Assembly (NCBI RefSeq): GCF_028369295.1
Contig: NZ_JAQMYP010000022.1
Coordinates: 93,304 to 157,303 of the forward strand
DNA from: Streptomyces sp. HD
GTDB lineage: Bacteria; Actinomycetota; Actinomycetes; Streptomycetales; Streptomycetaceae
Direction: 5' to 3'
Length of the DNA stretch: 64,000 bases
The translations under genes were made by a program, and so were the position numbers. Shown here piece by piece: positions 27,485 to 36,912 of the stretch (its first letter is position 1; each line of letters starts with the position of its first letter). The notes beneath the pieces were generated by a model. That model saw only the letters and a list, made by a program, of their open reading frames with translations. It made no database searches and was not told the origin of the DNA.

Positions 27485-27620
27485 CCATTGCGTCGAAGCT
27501 CCAGGTGGCGCATGACCGACAGGTCCAGGTACAGAGGCAGCCCGTGGGAGCGCTCGACGATGATCCGGCGGACCGGTTCGTCGATCAGCGGCTGTCCTGG
27601 CCCGCGCCGGGGGAGACGCG
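27485..27620 (-). pseudogene. AAA/STAND-type ATPase fragment
   Basis: Frame DEPVRRIIVERSHGLPLYLD followed by LSVMRHLELRRNG resembles the piece after Walker B in large actinobacterial ATPase regulators. No Walker motifs are left. It adjoins the stop of the DUF1648 gene. Confidence 0.45.
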
Positions 27621-27635
27621 GGCCAGGACCGCTTC

Positions 27636-28622
27636 TCACCTCGGGGACTTTGCCCCCAAGGAGTTCAGAAGTGCGGCGCCCCGTTCGGTGTCGTCGACGC
27701 TCACGGCGAATTCCTTGCCCCTGGCGCGGATGACGAGGCACTCGCCGCGCCGCAGCATTACGGTGGTCCCCAGCCCGCTCAGCCGGTACCCCCATCCGCC
27801 CACCTGCGCCGGTGTTCGTTCCTCGACGCGGGCCGATTCGATGTCCTGGACGGCCCACTGTCGCGCCGGCCAGCCCAGCGGGCCGAAGGACACCTTCACA
27901 CCCTCCTCGCTGACCCGCGCCTGCACCGAGGCGCAGCCGAGAACCAGAACCGAGGCGAGCGCGAACGGCGCCATGAGGATCAGAGCCGGAAGCGGATCCG
28001 CCAGCCCTCCTACGGCGACGACGACAGCGGCCAGGGCCACAAGCCCCGTGACGGCGGAGGTCATCCGAAGCCACGGGTTGGATGTGCGGGAGAGCCACAC
28101 CAGTCGCTGGCCGCCAGGGATTTCCATACGAGGGCCGTCCGCCGCCTGGCCCGGCGTCTTGGGCCCGTGACGGGTCGCGAGCCAGGCGACCGCACCTGCC
28201 GTGGCCGCCACCACGACGGTCGCCACGACCCAGCCCGTCACCGAACCGGCCTCGCGCCAGTCGGACCGGTCGAGGTTCGCCCGTACGACCGACGCCTGCC
28301 CGCCGACCAGGAAGACGCCCCCTGCCGCCAGAGTGACGCCCGCCCAGCCACGTATCGCTCCTGCGGACTGCGGGCCTGTGCGCCGCAATCCGAACGCCGC
28401 CCCCGCAGCCAGCACGGACCAGATCAGAGCCGGGAAGACCGCTGCCCCCCACAGGGGCATGGAACTGTCGGGTTCCCCCGCCCCGCTCCAGTGCGTGGCC
28501 AGCCTCTCCGGCAACCGTCCGCCGGCGGCCACAGGCATGCCGACCAGCAACAGCAGGATCCCGGCGCACCACCCGACAAGTCCCCACGTGGTCCCGCCGC
28601 CACGGCCGGAGTCCTTGTTCAC
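27636..28622 (-). CDS. DUF1648-type membrane protein with C-terminal PH-like domain
   Basis: 328 residues. N-terminal DUF1648 signature (LPERLATHWSGAGEPDSSMPLW, about 37-58) between membrane segments; five to six helices in total, and a C-terminal region (about 235-325, VSEEGVKVSFGPLGWPARQW and IRARGKEFAVSVDD) like a bacterial PH domain. The GTG start overlaps the stop of the YtrA-type GntR gene (GTGA at 28619-28622). Such pairs are usually autoregulated envelope-stress operons. Function unknown. Confidence 0.82.
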   Translation of the reverse strand: MNKDSGRGGGTTWGLVGWCAGILLLLVGMPVAAGGRLPERLATHWSGAGEPDSSMPLWGAAVFPALIWSVLAAGAAFGLRRTGPQSAGAIRGWAGVTLAAGGVFLVGGQASVVRANLDRSDWREAGSVTGWVVATVVVAATAGAVAWLATRHGPKTPGQAADGPRMEIPGGQRLVWLSRTSNPWLRMTSAVTGLVALAAVVVAVGGLADPLPALILMAPFALASVLVLGCASVQARVSEEGVKVSFGPLGWPARQWAVQDIESARVEERTPAQVGGWGYRLSGLGTTVMLRRGECLVIRARGKEFAVSVDDTERGAALLNSLGAKSPR

Positions 28623-28966
28623 GGAATCCCCCTGATCATCTCTATGAGGTCGGTCCTGCCGTAACCGAGGCGTGCCGCATCGGCCACCAGATCGGCCACG
28701 CGATCCAGCAGTACGGAGCGCTGGTCCGCCCCGTCGGCCACCGTCACACCCCGGCCGCGCCGGAACTCCAGCACGCCCTCGTCGCGCAGCGTCCTGAGGC
28801 CGCGCAGGACGGTGTTGGCGTTGACGCCCAATGCCTGCGAAAGGTCACGCGCCGGGGGCAGCCGGTCCCCCGGACCGCACTCTCCCTCGGCGATGGCGCG
28901 CCGGATCGCGCCCGCCACCTGCTCGTGCAGGGGGCGATTGTCTGCGACATCCAGTCTCAGCAGCAT
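28619..28966 (-). CDS. GntR/YtrA-family transcriptional regulator
   Basis: 115 residues: a winged helix (PLHEQVAGAIRRAIAEGECGPGDRLPPARDLSQALGVNANTVLRGLRTLRDEGVLEFRRGRGVTV) plus a short 45-residue tail typical of the YtrA subfamily, which lacks a ligand domain. First gene of an operon with the DUF1648 membrane protein. Upstream sequence has GTGCTAACG near 28980, a possible half-site, but no clear palindrome. Confidence 0.9.
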   Translation of the reverse strand: MLLRLDVADNRPLHEQVAGAIRRAIAEGECGPGDRLPPARDLSQALGVNANTVLRGLRTLRDEGVLEFRRGRGVTVADGADQRSVLLDRVADLVADAARLGYGRTDLIEMIRGIP

Positions 28967-29275
28967 GATGCTACTGACGTTAGCACCATTGGCTTCATGC
29001 GTGGTGGTGCGGCGCTGAGCATGACGGTCGAACGGCCACCCTTGGCCGGGGCTTGTCGCGATCTCCGACGCTTTCTCGACGCGCGGCGATCCCTGCCGCG
29101 CTGCCGCCGCCGACCGCAGTGGGTCAACTCGCGGTCATCGTCCTGATGTTCACCGGCCGCCTAGGCCCGATCACTCTCGCCTTCGCGCTCGCCCCTCGCG
29201 AGTGCGACCGCCGTTACACCCTGCCCGGGGATGACCCGCAGCCAAGGGGCGTGCACGTCGCCGACGTGAAGTGGC

Positions 29276-29327
29276 GGAGCGGGTGACGAGAACCGAACTC
29301 GCGCTCTCAGCTTGGGAAGCGATGGCG
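29276..29327 (-). repeat. tRNA-Gly 3'-end fragment (integration scar) A
   Basis: Minus strand reads GCTTCCCAAGCTGAGAGCGC, then GAGTTCGGTTCTCGTCACCC and GCTCC: anticodon-loop 3' side, variable region, T-arm and acceptor 3' strand of a Gly(CCC) tRNA. The 5' half is absent. Near-identical pieces occur at 38362, 47622 and 50339. A further shared motif follows at 29395-29432. Typical of att sites left by integrative elements. Confidence 0.7.
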
Positions 29328-29394
29328 CTTGCAGCGCTGGATACCTTCTGACCTGGGCATACGTGCTCTGGTGTGGAGCGCGGGAGCGCACGGT

Positions 29395-29432
29395 CGCACC
29401 GCTGTTGACCATGGTTGACCCGCCTTACGGGC
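29395..29432. repeat. Dispersed att-flanking motif, copy 1
   Basis: CGCACCGCTGTTGACCATGG then TTGACCCGCC..TTACGGGC. Related copies lie at 46741-46780 and 47741-47779. Two of the three stand about 70 bp beyond a tRNA-Gly 3' fragment, so the motif belongs to the same integration footprint. Confidence 0.6.
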
Positions 29433-29661
29433 CCGCTACGGGCGCAGGACCGGGGAACGACGGTCGGAGTGCCTTCGCCGGAGCCGCTCCCTCGCCGGCT
29501 TCCGGGTTCCACCGGGTGGATTGCACTCTCGCCTGCCACGTCGTCGGGCGTAGGCTCAAAGGCACCGAGGGCGCCTCGTGTGCCGGCTCACGCGCCGGTG
29601 CCGTTCTCGGCGAACGACGACGCCGGGCCGGACCCGTCCGGACCCGGGGCAGGGTTCGCCC

Positions 29662-30357
29662 ATGACCGTGAACACGCCGGACCGCCCGAAGACCGCCCAC
29701 CCCGGGACGCCGGGTCGGCAACCAACGCTTCCCGGGGCACCGCCGCAGCGGCGCCGGCCGGGGCCCTCGCCCGAGGAGGGCGAGTTCGTCCGTCCACTGA
29801 CCCGGCGTCAGATCGACGACCGCATGCGAGAGCTCGGCGAGCTGTACACGTACACCTCGTCCAGCCAGGTGCGGGCCTCGGACGCGTCCAACCAGGACCG
29901 GTCCGCCGCATTCCGGCGACGGCTCGCGGGCCACATGCGGCGGCCGGGGTTCGAGCTGCTCGTGGCGGAGACCGCCGGCCCCTCGGGCGCCGTCGTCCTC
30001 ACGGCATGTGCCTATGGCTTCCCCGTGCGCGGCGACGTGCTCCGGTGGGACGGTCTCGACGGGTACCTCCCGGAGAGCCTGATGCGCGTCGCCGCCTTCG
30101 GCAGGCTCTTCGCGATCGCCGACATTCTCGTCGAGCGACAGGTACGCACCCAGGACCAGAGCCGCGAGTGGAACCTCGCCCGGCGCCTGCAGAAGCGGCT
30201 GCTGAGCGATCACCCGGCCGCGCTCGGTGTCACGCTGGTCGACCGTGACAACGCGGACACACTCGAAGCACTGCTGTCCTGGGGCTGGCGCTGCCTGTCG
30301 GCCGAGGCCCGCGGGGCGTCGTATCTCGCTCCCAGCCGACTTCTGGTGCTCCGATGA
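29662..30357 (+). CDS. GNAT acetyltransferase-like protein
   Basis: 231 residues. A 50-residue disordered Pro-rich start leads into a region with FRRRLAGHMRRPGFELLVAE, GAVVLTACAYGFPV, EWNLARRLQKRLLSDHPAAL and LVDRDNADTLEALLSWGWRC. The order (helix-helix, beta-strand pair, long helix, then beta-alpha near the end) is that of a GNAT fold with a weakly conserved acetyl-CoA loop. Substrate unknown. The ATG at 29662 was taken because upstream codons are poor. Lies 149 bp before a SCO5918-type gene on the same strand. Confidence 0.65.
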   Translation: MTVNTPDRPKTAHPGTPGRQPTLPGAPPQRRRPGPSPEEGEFVRPLTRRQIDDRMRELGELYTYTSSSQVRASDASNQDRSAAFRRRLAGHMRRPGFELLVAETAGPSGAVVLTACAYGFPVRGDVLRWDGLDGYLPESLMRVAAFGRLFAIADILVERQVRTQDQSREWNLARRLQKRLLSDHPAALGVTLVDRDNADTLEALLSWGWRCLSAEARGASYLAPSRLLVLR

Positions 30358-30506
30358 CCGATGACCGATGACCGCTGACCGATGACCGCTGTCCGGCGGG
30401 CGCGGGCTCCTGTCCGTTCTCGTTCGATCGGCACCCGAGTCGACCGCTGTGCACGCCCGTTCGCCTTCCACCCCGCTCCGATCCGTCCCGACCCTGGTGA
30501 GGAATC

Positions 30507-30800
30507 ATGCGCTGTGTGATCGCCCGTTACCCCTTCGACCTGTCCAAGGCCGAGGTGGAGATGTCGATGGAGAACGTCCGGCCCGAGCCCGTGACGAGGG
30601 AGTGTGTCGTCATCGGGGACCGGGTGTACCCCGTCAAGCAGGTGGGGGTGGTGATCACCCGTCAGGACCCGCGCGACTTCACCGCCGCGGAGATGGTCCG
30701 GGCACTGGTCCGTCTCGGCTTCACCTGCCGGACCGCACCTCAACAGCCCTCGCCCGCGCCCGGCCTGTCGTACGGTTCCGTCGACCGTTCGCTCGGCTGA
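30507..30800 (+). CDS. SCO5918-type small protein, copy 1
   Basis: 97 residues, MRCVIARYPFDLSKAEVEMS start and VYPVKQVGVVITRQDPRDFT core. It aligns along its length with the protein at 39732-40037 (same MRCVIARYPF start, YPVKQVGxVITRQDxRDF core, MxRLGFTC end). The family is Streptomyces-specific and usually sits beside cold-shock and DEAD-box helicase genes, as copy 2 does here. Soluble, possibly nucleic-acid related; no known activity. Confidence 0.8.
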   Translation: MRCVIARYPFDLSKAEVEMSMENVRPEPVTRECVVIGDRVYPVKQVGVVITRQDPRDFTAAEMVRALVRLGFTCRTAPQQPSPAPGLSYGSVDRSLG

Positions 30801-31170
30801 CCCTCCCGTACGTCCGCCGCGATCCGGCCGATCCGGGACGCGGCAACCCGCCTCCGCGCCGCCCGCCCGCGCAGGTCACCGCACCCGCGCCGGGCCGACG
30901 CCGAGTCCCCGCCGACGGGGGCGGCGCGACCGGTGGCGCAAAACCTGCGGCCGCCCGGCCACCGGCCGTCCGGTGTGCTTCGATCGCTGCGGGGTAACCG
31001 GCCCGAAGCACCGGCACGCCGGGACATACGCGACCGACGGGTCCCATGGCAGCCGCACGCGGATCCAGGAACACGCATCACGCGCCACACACGCGAAGCG
31101 ACAGCGGACCCCGGAAAATCCACCGGGACGCGAAGCCCGGTCCCGCGCCGGGAAGCAGATCCAGGAACAC

Positions 31171-31210
31171 GCCCAGGAGAAGAGGCACACGCCCAGGAGA
31201 AGAGGCACAC
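31171..31210 (+). repeat. Tandem 20-bp duplication carrying the ribosome site of the reductase
   Basis: GCCCAGGAGAAGAGGCACAC occurs twice without a gap at 31171-31190 and 31191-31210, directly before the ATG at 31213. Each copy contains AGGAG, so the gene has two consecutive Shine-Dalgarno sequences; the nearer one is correctly spaced. Confidence 0.85.
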
Positions 31211-31212
31211 CC

Positions 31213-32364
31213 ATGCCCGTGCCGAGGCCCGCGCTGCCGTCGCCCGTCGCGGACCGGCTCACCGGGTGGTGGTCCGGACGTACCGGAGGACGGATCCTGA
31301 CGACCGCGTCCTGGCTGGCCGGCCCGCTCACCAGCCCCGCCACCCCCGACGACTACCTCGCCCTGCTGGACCCGCTGCTGTCCGCCCGGCACCCCACGGG
31401 CCGGATCGTCGCCGTGCACGCCGAGGGCCCCGCCGCGGCCACCCTGACCATCCGGCCGGGGCGCGGCTGGGCCGGGCACCGTGCCGGGCAGTATCTGCCG
31501 GTCGGGGTGGAGATCGACGGCGTACGGCACTGGCGGACGTACTCCCTCACCGCACGACCCGACGACCAGGCGCTCACCATCACCGTGAAGGCGGACCCCC
31601 GCGGCCGTGTCTCCCCGCACCTAGTGCACCGCACACCGCCCGGCACGGTGCTGCGACTCGGCCCCGCCCAGGGGGAGTTCGTACTGCCCGATCCGCCGCC
31701 GGAACGGATGCTGTTCGTGACGGCGGGCAGTGGTATCACCCCGGTGATGGGCATCCTGCGCACCCTCGCCGGCCGCCGCCGACCACCGGGCGGCCAGGAC
31801 GCCGTCGTACTCCTGCACAGCGCACCCGATCCCGAACAGTGCCTGTTCCGAGCGGAGTTGACCGATCTGGCGGCCAGGTCACCCTGGCTGCGGCTCGGGC
31901 TGACGTATACGCGCGCGCACGGTCGGCTGACCCCGGAGCGCGTCGCCGCGCTCTGCCCCGACTGGCGGCGCCGGGACGCCTGGGTGTGCGGCCCGGCCGG
32001 ACTGCTCGACGCGGCCGAGCGGCACTGGGGCGCCGGGGGCCTGCGCGGGCGGCTGCGCATGGAACGCTTCCGGCCGGCGCCCGTGCTGCCGCAGGCCGCC
32101 GACGCCACCGGCGGCCGGGTGCGGTTCGACCGCAGCGGCGTGGAGACCGACGCCCCCGCCTCCGGTCCGCTGCTGGTGACCGGCGAGAAGGCGGGCGTGG
32201 CGATGCCGTACGGCTGCCGCATCGGCGTCTGCCACAGCTGCCTCGTACCTCTCGTCGACGGCCGGATCCGCGATCTGCGGACCGGTGAACTGCACGGAGA
32301 ACCGGGCGAGTTGATCCAGACCTGCGTCAACGGAGCCGCGGGTCCGCTCGTCCTCGACGCCTAG
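31213..32364 (+). CDS. Ferredoxin-type oxidoreductase for fatty-acid desaturase
   Basis: 383-residue flavoprotein-ferredoxin fusion. FAD-binding RTYSLT loop (108-113), NAD-binding AGSGITPVMG (171-180) and CGPAG (259-263), then a C-terminal plant-type [2Fe-2S] domain with Cys335, Cys340, Cys343 (CRIGVCHSC) and Cys371. It passes electrons from NADPH to an iron enzyme. The next gene, 20 bp on, is a membrane desaturase, so this is its reductase. The two-gene unit is well known in actinobacteria. All ligands are present. Confidence 0.93.
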   Translation: MPVPRPALPSPVADRLTGWWSGRTGGRILTTASWLAGPLTSPATPDDYLALLDPLLSARHPTGRIVAVHAEGPAAATLTIRPGRGWAGHRAGQYLPVGVEIDGVRHWRTYSLTARPDDQALTITVKADPRGRVSPHLVHRTPPGTVLRLGPAQGEFVLPDPPPERMLFVTAGSGITPVMGILRTLAGRRRPPGGQDAVVLLHSAPDPEQCLFRAELTDLAARSPWLRLGLTYTRAHGRLTPERVAALCPDWRRRDAWVCGPAGLLDAAERHWGAGGLRGRLRMERFRPAPVLPQAADATGGRVRFDRSGVETDAPASGPLLVTGEKAGVAMPYGCRIGVCHSCLVPLVDGRIRDLRTGELHGEPGELIQTCVNGAAGPLVLDA

Positions 32365-32384
32365 GACCTCCCGAGGAGGCCCCC

Positions 32385-33446
32385 ATGACCGCAGCAACTG
32401 TCTTGACCGGCGAGCATGTTGATCTGAGCGACGATCTGGGCCGTGAACTCGACCTCATCCGGTCCGAGATCATCGCGGCACGAGGTACGACCGACGCCCA
32501 CTACATCCACACGGTGCTCGCCGCACAGCGGGCGCTGGAGACCAGCGGCCGCCTCGCGCTCGCCGTCTCGATCCTCCCGCCCGCCTGGCTGGCCGGCACC
32601 GCCATGCTCACCACGGCCAAGGTTTTGGAGAACATGGAGCTGGGCCACAACATCCTGCACGGCCAGTGGGACTGGATGGGCGACCCGGCGGTCCACTCGA
32701 CCACCTGGGAGTGGGACTTCGCGACGCCCGCCGACGCCTGGAAGCGGACCCACAACCACCTGCACCACACGTACACCAACGTCGTCGGACGCGACCGCGA
32801 CCTCGGCTACACCATCCTGCGGATGAGCCCCGAGCAGCCCTGGCACCCGGTGTACCTGCTCCAGCCGCTGTACGCCGCCCTGCTCGCGCCCGTCTTCGAG
32901 TGGGGCATCGCCCTGTACGACCTTGAGGCGGAGGCCGTGCCGGCCGGCCGCAAGAGCGTGCGGGCCTTCCTCGGCGACCTCACCGGCCTGGCCCGCAAGG
33001 CGGTCGCCCAGTTCGCCAAGGACTACGTCCTCTTCCCGCTGCTCGCCGGCCCCTCCGCCGTGCCCTGCCTCCTCGGCAACCTCACGGCGAACGCCCTGCG
33101 CAACGTCTGGGCCCACACCGTCATCTTCTGCGGCCACTTCCCGGGAGACGTACGGACCTTCACCGAGGACCAGATCGAGGGCGAGACACGCGGCCAGTGG
33201 TACCTGCGCCAGATCCAGGGCTCGGCGAACATCGACGGCGGCTTCCTCTTCCACGTGCTGACCGGCAACCTCAGCCACCAGATCGAGCACCACGTCTTCC
33301 CCGACCTGCCCAGCAACCGCTACGCCGAGGTCGCGCCCCGGGTGCGGGAGATCTGCGCCCGGTACGGGCTGCCGTACGTCACCGGGCCTCTCCGTCGGCA
33401 GTACGCGTCGATGTGGGGGCGCGTCCTGCGCCACGCGCTGCCGTAG
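32385..33446 (+). CDS. Membrane fatty-acid (acyl-CoA/acyl-lipid) desaturase
   Basis: 353 residues. Three histidine boxes of the di-iron centre: H88xxxH92 (GHNILHG), H123-H125-H127-H128 (HNHLHHTYTN) and QIEHHVFP near the C-terminus. Hydrophobic segments lie around residues 57-80 and 165-260. Inserts a double bond into membrane-bound acyl chains, adjusting membrane fluidity, with electrons from the preceding ferredoxin reductase. GGAGG precedes the ATG. No regulator adjoins. Confidence 0.93.
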   Translation: MTAATVLTGEHVDLSDDLGRELDLIRSEIIAARGTTDAHYIHTVLAAQRALETSGRLALAVSILPPAWLAGTAMLTTAKVLENMELGHNILHGQWDWMGDPAVHSTTWEWDFATPADAWKRTHNHLHHTYTNVVGRDRDLGYTILRMSPEQPWHPVYLLQPLYAALLAPVFEWGIALYDLEAEAVPAGRKSVRAFLGDLTGLARKAVAQFAKDYVLFPLLAGPSAVPCLLGNLTANALRNVWAHTVIFCGHFPGDVRTFTEDQIEGETRGQWYLRQIQGSANIDGGFLFHVLTGNLSHQIEHHVFPDLPSNRYAEVAPRVREICARYGLPYVTGPLRRQYASMWGRVLRHALP

Positions 33447-33636
33447 GCGTTCCCCGCCAGGCGTCCTGGGCGCCGGTACAGGCCGGGAAGCGGCCGAGTA
33501 CGCCGCCGCCGGGCAGGACGAGGTCTATGCCCCGGCCGCTGCGGACGACACGGACCCAGCCCCGCCGGGCCCTGCGGTCGTCCCACGCCTCGCACAGCGG
33601 TCGCAGGATGCTTCCGTCCGCGAAGGCCGAGGAGTG
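33442..33636 (-). pseudogene. STAS-domain (anti-anti-sigma) fragment
   Basis: Frame ADGSILRPLCEAWDDRRARR, then GWVRVVRSGRGIDLVLPGGG and VLGRFPACTGAQDAWRGTP, matches the C-terminal half of Streptomyces STAS proteins (strand, loop, GxxxRFP helix, xxDAW end). The N-terminal half with the phosphorylatable Ser is missing. It stands just downstream of an RsbW-like ATPase, its natural partner. Confidence 0.5.
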
Positions 33637-33649
33637 ACACCCGGCCCGG

Positions 33650-34066
33650 TCACAGGGCCAGCACCGCGCGCACTCTGTTGCCGCCCCCGTCGACCGGATC
33701 GATGTCGAGGCGCTGTGCCAGGTACCGCACCATGGAGAGGCCCCGCCCGCTCTCACCCCAGGTCGTCAGCGGCCGCACGCCGGGTCGGCCGGAGCTGCCG
33801 TCGTAGACCTCGACGGTCACCTGGGCGTCGGACACGTGCAGGCACAGGCGGCAACTGCCGCCGTGCCGCGTGGCGTTGGTGACCAGCTCGGAGACGATGA
33901 GCGCAGCGTCGCCGATGCGCTCGGCGTCGAGCCCCACCGCCCGGAAGGCGGGCCGGGCGAGGAACTGCGAGGTCAACATCCTTGCTGTGCCCGCCGATTC
34001 GGCCTCGTCGGGCAGTAGGTACTCGACTCGTGCGGAACGCCGATGGGTACGCCGACGCGTACGCAT
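33650..34066 (-). CDS. RsbW-like ATP-binding protein
   Basis: 138 residues. N-box IVSELVTNATRHGG (about 58-71), G1-like YDGSSGRPGVRPL and G2-like SGRGLSMVRYLAQRLDID. Anti-sigma-type GHKL ATPase, a class with dozens of members in Streptomyces. A STAS-like remnant follows on the same strand, so the ancestral module was probably a kinase/antagonist pair. Confidence 0.85.
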   Translation of the reverse strand: MRTRRRTHRRSARVEYLLPDEAESAGTARMLTSQFLARPAFRAVGLDAERIGDAALIVSELVTNATRHGGSCRLCLHVSDAQVTVEVYDGSSGRPGVRPLTTWGESGRGLSMVRYLAQRLDIDPVDGGGNRVRAVLAL

Positions 34067-35014
34067 GGCGGATCACTTCCCCTCCTGGGCCATCCGACCA
34101 CCATGGCCGTGGCCGCTCGCCGGGCCGCGGCATGTCCTGCCCGGCCTGGCCTGCCTCCTCCTGATGCCCCGCGCCCGTGATCGCCAACCGGAGACGGGTG
34201 AGCCGGGGCATCGTAGGCGCGGTATACGGCCGCATCGGGGAGATCAGGTGTCCCCTGCCCGGCGGCTGCCTCCCGCGTCCTGAAGGAGCGCGCTCGCGGT
34301 GAGGTGGAGCGCGGGATCGGCTGTCGCGGTCCCTGTCCCCGGGCCGCCGTGCGAAGGACCGGTGTCGTGGTGCGCCGAGAACGACGCCGGCAGGGAGCCG
34401 GCGTACGGGCAACTCCCGGTTCGTCCATGGCCCTGAAGGGTTCTCACCCGGGGTGAGTCCCCCTAGGCTGTGCCACACAGTCCGTCGTGTGCAGGTTTCC
34501 GTCGGAACGCACGCCGTTCGGCAGCCCGTGGGCTGCCTGTGCCCCGTGCCCCCGGGCAAGGACCGATTCGCAACCTCTGCAGAGCAGTCGGCTTTCGTTG
34601 CCCGTTGCGGTCGGCTTCTGTGCTTGCCTCGTTCTGCTTCCTCTCGTCACGAGACCGGCGCCGGTGGCCTCCCGCATGCCGTCGCACGGTCCGACGTGGG
34701 GCACGCGGCTCCTGAACGCGCATCCGAGAAGGGGGAATCGGCCGCGCGGGGAGTCTCGGACGGCCGTCGCCGAGGATCGGACGACCGGCGGCGGCCGTCG
34801 GAAGGCGCTTGCGCCGACGGAGGCGTGGCCGTTCATGGCTCTCGGCCTGGTCTGCCGGCTGCTGTGAGGCCGGCTCATCCACCCTGTCGATCTCCTGCTC
34901 GTTCCGGTTCGCCACACGATCACGGGAGGGCATGGGGCCCCGGAACCTGCCGGTCGTGCCGCCGGACACGACCGAGGAGGCCGAGGAACCGCTCATGTCG
35001 GCCGCCGCGGGCGG
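34067..35014. other. Long region without a convincing gene
   Basis: ORFs on both strands are low-quality, Arg/Ser/Pro-rich products with no domain. Promoters of the RsbW-like gene should lie near 34070-34150. No terminator, tRNA or mobile-element gene recognised. Confidence 0.5.
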
Positions 35015-35617
35015 TCAGCGCGGGGTCACCCGGCCGACGGCGTTGACCCCGAGGTCGGCGAGGCTCATGCCGACGCAGTTCTCGGGGAGGTCGATGCCCG
35101 CCGCCAGTCGGCCCGCCGGAGCGGCCCCGGCCTCGTACGACGAGGGGGTGGCGTCGGGCTGTTCCGCCGCCATGAGGGCGGACGCGGTCGAACGCGGGCC
35201 GGTGCCTGCGCTCGCGGCGGCCATCAGCCGGGCGGCCGAGGGATCGGCGGTCTCCGGGGGAATCACCAGGAGGTCCCAGGGGCCCGCCGTTCCGGACAGC
35301 AGCAGGATCTTGTGCGGATCCAGCTCAGAGGTGAACCAACCGACCTTCACCACGTGGCCGTTGACGAAGATCCTTCGCGGAATGATCGGCCAGTAGCGGG
35401 GATTGACGGCGATCCGGGTGATCCGGCCCCACATCGGGTCCAGTACATCGGCCAGCGGGGGGAGTTCCTGTGTCAGGTCGCGTGAGCGGGGCCACCAGGC
35501 GCCGTCCAGTTCGACGTGTCCCGGAGAAGGGCAGCTCACAGGTGTGAGGGCGAGTCGTGCGGTCGGGGCCCTGAAGGGCATGGCGCTCAGCGGCGGATGG
35601 TCGTTGGTCGCGGACAT
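35015..35617 (-). CDS. DUF5994 family protein, copy 1
   Basis: 200 residues. Core LDGAWWPRSRDLTQELPPLA (about 37-56), ITRIAVNPRYWPIIPRRIFVNGHVVKVGWF and WDLLVIPPETADPSAARLM. This is the DUF5994 pattern, a small soluble actinobacterial family of unknown role. It has a longer C-terminal tail (60 residues) than the second copy at 36913. No operon partner; minisatellite DNA follows upstream. Confidence 0.82.
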   Translation of the reverse strand: MSATNDHPPLSAMPFRAPTARLALTPVSCPSPGHVELDGAWWPRSRDLTQELPPLADVLDPMWGRITRIAVNPRYWPIIPRRIFVNGHVVKVGWFTSELDPHKILLLSGTAGPWDLLVIPPETADPSAARLMAAASAGTGPRSTASALMAAEQPDATPSSYEAGAAPAGRLAAGIDLPENCVGMSLADLGVNAVGRVTPR

Positions 35618-35867
35618 CGTGCGGACCCGTCTCCGGACCCCCTGCGTGTGGGCAGTTGTCCGGCGTCGTTGCTCACCAGGAACGACACCGGTATCGGGGC
35701 CGGTGTGCGAAATACTCCCGATGACCTCACGCTACTCCCCGAACAGGCCGAACGGACCGCTCCCGGCCGTCGCCTCACTCGCTCCTGCGATCCCCTTCCG
35801 GGGAGCGGCTGGTCTCCAGCGAGGACCGCGCCGGTTCCGCCGCCCGCGTCGTGTCCACGACGAGTCC

Positions 35868-36050
35868 GAGACGCGTTCCTCCCTACCCGCCCGAGACGCG
35901 TTCCTCCCCTCCCCGCCCGAGACGCGTTCCTCCCCTCCCCGCCCGAGACGCGTTCCTCCCCTCCGCGCCCGAGACGCGTTCCTCCCCTCCCCGCCCGAGA
36001 CGCGTTCCTCCCCTCCGCGCCCGAGGCGCGTTCCTCCCTCCGCGCCCGCG
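35868..36050. repeat. 26-bp minisatellite, seven units
   Basis: Seven copies of a unit with the core GAGACGCGTTCCTCCCCTCC start at 35868, 35893, 35919, 35945, 35971, 35998 and 36023; the last is changed to GAGGCGCG. The period of about 26 bp is not a multiple of three, and all frames stay open, so it is not coding. No unique spacers separate the units, so not CRISPR. Confidence 0.88.
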
Positions 36051-36912
36051 GGACAGCTGCGCTGCTCGGTGGCCGCGAAGCAACGACGGAGCACCTACGC
36101 GACGCGACGCGCCGGGCGACCGCTCCGCCCCCTCCGCGGTGGTCCTGCGCAGTCGTACGGCCTGGTTGCAGACGAGCATCCGGCCCGGAGCGTCGGACCA
36201 CGGGCGTTGGCGTTTCGGCTGGAGGCGCTCGGGGACCCGGTGAGCGGAGGTCGCGTCGCGTGCCGGTTCGGCAGTGAGCCAGCGTTCAATTCGTCCGCCC
36301 GCTCTGCCGTCCGGCTGAGACAGCGGACGGCAGAGCTGTGCCTTCACTCGGGCTGCGCGACGGCGAGTGCCCTGTCCAGAGCATTGCGGATCTCGTCGGG
36401 CAGTTGTTCGTCGTCGGACGGGTGGGCAGGCGGAACCCTGGCGGCAGTCCGGTGTCGACCGCGAGGCGGAGCAGGGTGGCGCGCCCCTCCACCCCGGCGG
36501 GACGACTGCGCGGCGCGTCGCTGCGATCACTCTCGATGAGGAACCGGGCCAACCCCGTGGGGCGCTGTCGGGGTCCGTCGCGACGGTGCCGAAGTCGGGG
36601 AGCCCACCCACGGGTGGGTCTCCGACTGCCGGTACGGGAGCCGGTGGACGTGCCGAGGGCCACCGCTCATCGGCTCCCGGGCCTCTGCCGTTCTCGGTGA
36701 GCCCTCGGCCGGAGAAGCGGCTGCTCATGGTCCACGAGGCCGCGCTCGGCGCGATGCCCGGGCCAGGACCGCCGTGACGCCACCGCCGCTGAGGTGGTCA
36801 GGGGCCTGAGTCGTCCCGGTTTCACCTCACCACGCGGAGTAACGTGGTGAAGGCACCCTTCCGATCCCGTGCTCGCCGGACACGCCGAACCTCGAAGACG
36901 GGCAGGTTCCTC
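36051..36912. other. Degenerate region between the minisatellite and DUF5994 copy 2
   Basis: No intact gene. A minus-strand frame ending at 36344 reads SDDEQLPDEIRNALDRALAV then AQPE, a sensible peptide end, but it has no start or continuous homologous frame upstream. It may be the tail of a decayed gene. Confidence 0.4.

Noticed and set aside
35868..36050. CRISPR array
   Set aside because: Units are directly joined with a 26-bp period and no unique spacers; no cas genes in the window.
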